Source of the DNA: Hyphomonas sp.
GTDB taxonomy: Bacteria; Pseudomonadota; Alphaproteobacteria; Caulobacterales; Hyphomonadaceae
DNA length: 64,000 nucleotides
Reading direction: 5' to 3'
NCBI RefSeq assembly: GCF_022844445.1
Contig: NZ_JALHLS010000002.1
Span: 62,001 to 126,000 of the forward strand
Under the pieces are notes generated by a model, which worked only from the letters and a program-made list of their open reading frames with translations, was not told the origin of the DNA and ran no database searches. Below are positions 63,512-64,000 of this stretch, piece by piece. Within the stretch, counting starts at the first letter, position 1; every line of letters starts with the position of its first letter. Position numbers and translations under genes: made by a program.

Positions 63512-64000
63512 TTACCTCCAGAAATCCTTCACAGCGCCGCGCCCGCTGATCTGCGAGGATCGTCTTTCCGCTGTCCGCTGCATCCGGTTTATCAGTACCA
63601 GCATGTCATCGTAGACTTCGGATTCCGCCGCATGAATCTGCTCGCTGATCCGCTCGAACGTCTTTCGGTGCATGCCCTTCGGCTTGGGGCCGATCTCGTC
63701 GCCGAGACCGATCTCAGCACCAACGCGCCGTCTCAGCTTCTGGTTCTTTCGCGTCGCGCGGTTGCCCGGGCGTTCCTGCGTCGAGGCGTGCACCAGGTTG
63801 TGACAGGTCCGGCAAAGGTAGCGCACGCCGGCGCCATAGAGCCGCTTCACCGTGAGTGCGCATTTTGGGCAGAGGAAGTATGTCTCGCTTCCTCCGAAGT
63901 TGCGCGGGTGATGGCGAAGGGCGACGCGTTCCTCGTGATGCTGCCATGGCTCGTCGCCGCGCTTCCAGGAGTAGACGAGGGTGATTGCATCCTCACCGCC
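63512..64000 (-). CDS. Zinc-ribbon protein, 5' end beyond window
   Basis: The frame is open to the window edge, giving at least 162 residues without a start. It reads DAITLVYSWKRGDEPW, then NFGGSETYFLCPKCALTVKR and LYGAGVRYLCRTCHNLVHAS, with two Cys-x2-Cys pairs about 18 residues apart, then a basic RKNQKLRRRVGAEI segment and a helical C-terminus. This two-CxxC layout occurs in zinc-ribbon proteins often seen in alphaproteobacterial mobile regions. Its role is unknown. Confidence 0.7.
   Translation of the reverse strand, partial: GGEDAITLVYSWKRGDEPWQHHEERVALRHHPRNFGGSETYFLCPKCALTVKRLYGAGVRYLCRTCHNLVHASTQERPGNRATRKNQKLRRRVGAEIGLGDEIGPKPKGMHRKTFERISEQIHAAESEVYDDMLVLINRMQRTAERRSSQISGRGAVKDFWR

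Overview
The window looks like chromosomal DNA of a high-GC alphaproteobacterium, most likely Hyphomonadaceae or Caulobacterales (Hyphomonas-like). This is inferred from gene content: a MipZ-type division ATPase, a Caulobacter-type TonB receptor, a three-gene split PntAA-PntAB-PntB transhydrogenase, an NDUFS4 homologue and rplU-rpmA-GNAT-obg synteny. No 16S gene is present, so genus is not proven.

Layout. (1) 0.5-15.4 kb is a pectin/oligogalacturonide utilisation locus: GH43 lipoprotein, TonB-dependent receptor, FAH-family hydratase, PL1 pectate lyase lipoprotein, LacI regulator, KduI, KduD, KdgK, a TRAP transporter (P-Q-M) and an esterase lipoprotein. Four ACCGGT-centred palindromes sit in front of the receptor, the hydratase/lyase pair and kduI, which suggests one LacI regulon. 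(2) 15.6-25.5 kb is mixed housekeeping: UDP-glucuronate decarboxylase, LysR and LacI regulators, HisC, PanC, an unknown protein upstream of mipZ, a serine hydrolase, a Tgt that lacks its three zinc cysteines, and tRNA-Lys. (3) 25.7-37.0 kb holds an ExoD protein and a sulfatase/dehalogenase region: two formylglycine sulfatases, a lipoprotein formylglycine-generating enzyme (FGE), an MBL-fold hydrolase, a DUF1330-like protein, a two-domain DsbA/kappa-GST-like protein, a TetR regulator and a haloalkane dehalogenase. Two copies of a GGCA-N7-TGCC palindrome flank it. (4) 37.0-41.0 kb holds kynureninase, a lipoprotein alpha/beta hydrolase and folP-folB-folK. (5) 41.0-46.4 kb is cell-envelope related: a Mur ligase, a 958-residue adenylation-carrier-membrane acyltransferase fusion, and an LD-carboxypeptidase in which the expected serine is cysteine. 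(6) 46.4-53.6 kb: transhydrogenase, SDR, TesB, a FATP-type acyl-CoA synthetase, tRNA-Arg, NDUFS4-like and tRNA-Pro. (7) 53.9-62.4 kb: AraC regulator, a proB-GNAT-RLAN/RimK ligase operon, GST, obg, GNAT, rpmA, rplU and TetR. (8) After tRNA-Ser(CGA) at 62.5 kb the sequence changes character (AT-rich spacer, short tandem repeat, unknown protein, partial zinc-ribbon protein). This looks like the edge of an integrated element.

How the genes fit together. In region 1, surface lipoprotein enzymes cut pectin and its side chains, the TonB receptor brings oligomers into the periplasm, the TRAP system carries small uronates across the inner membrane, and KduI-KduD-KdgK convert 5-keto-4-deoxyuronate to 2-keto-3-deoxy-6-phosphogluconate. 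The KDPG aldolase is not in the window. The most unusual items are the adenylation-carrier-acyltransferase fusion next to peptidoglycan-recycling genes, the exported FGE in the sulfatase/dehalogenase cluster, and the RLAN-RimK/GNAT pair. All functions are inferred from sequence motifs; no database search was run.
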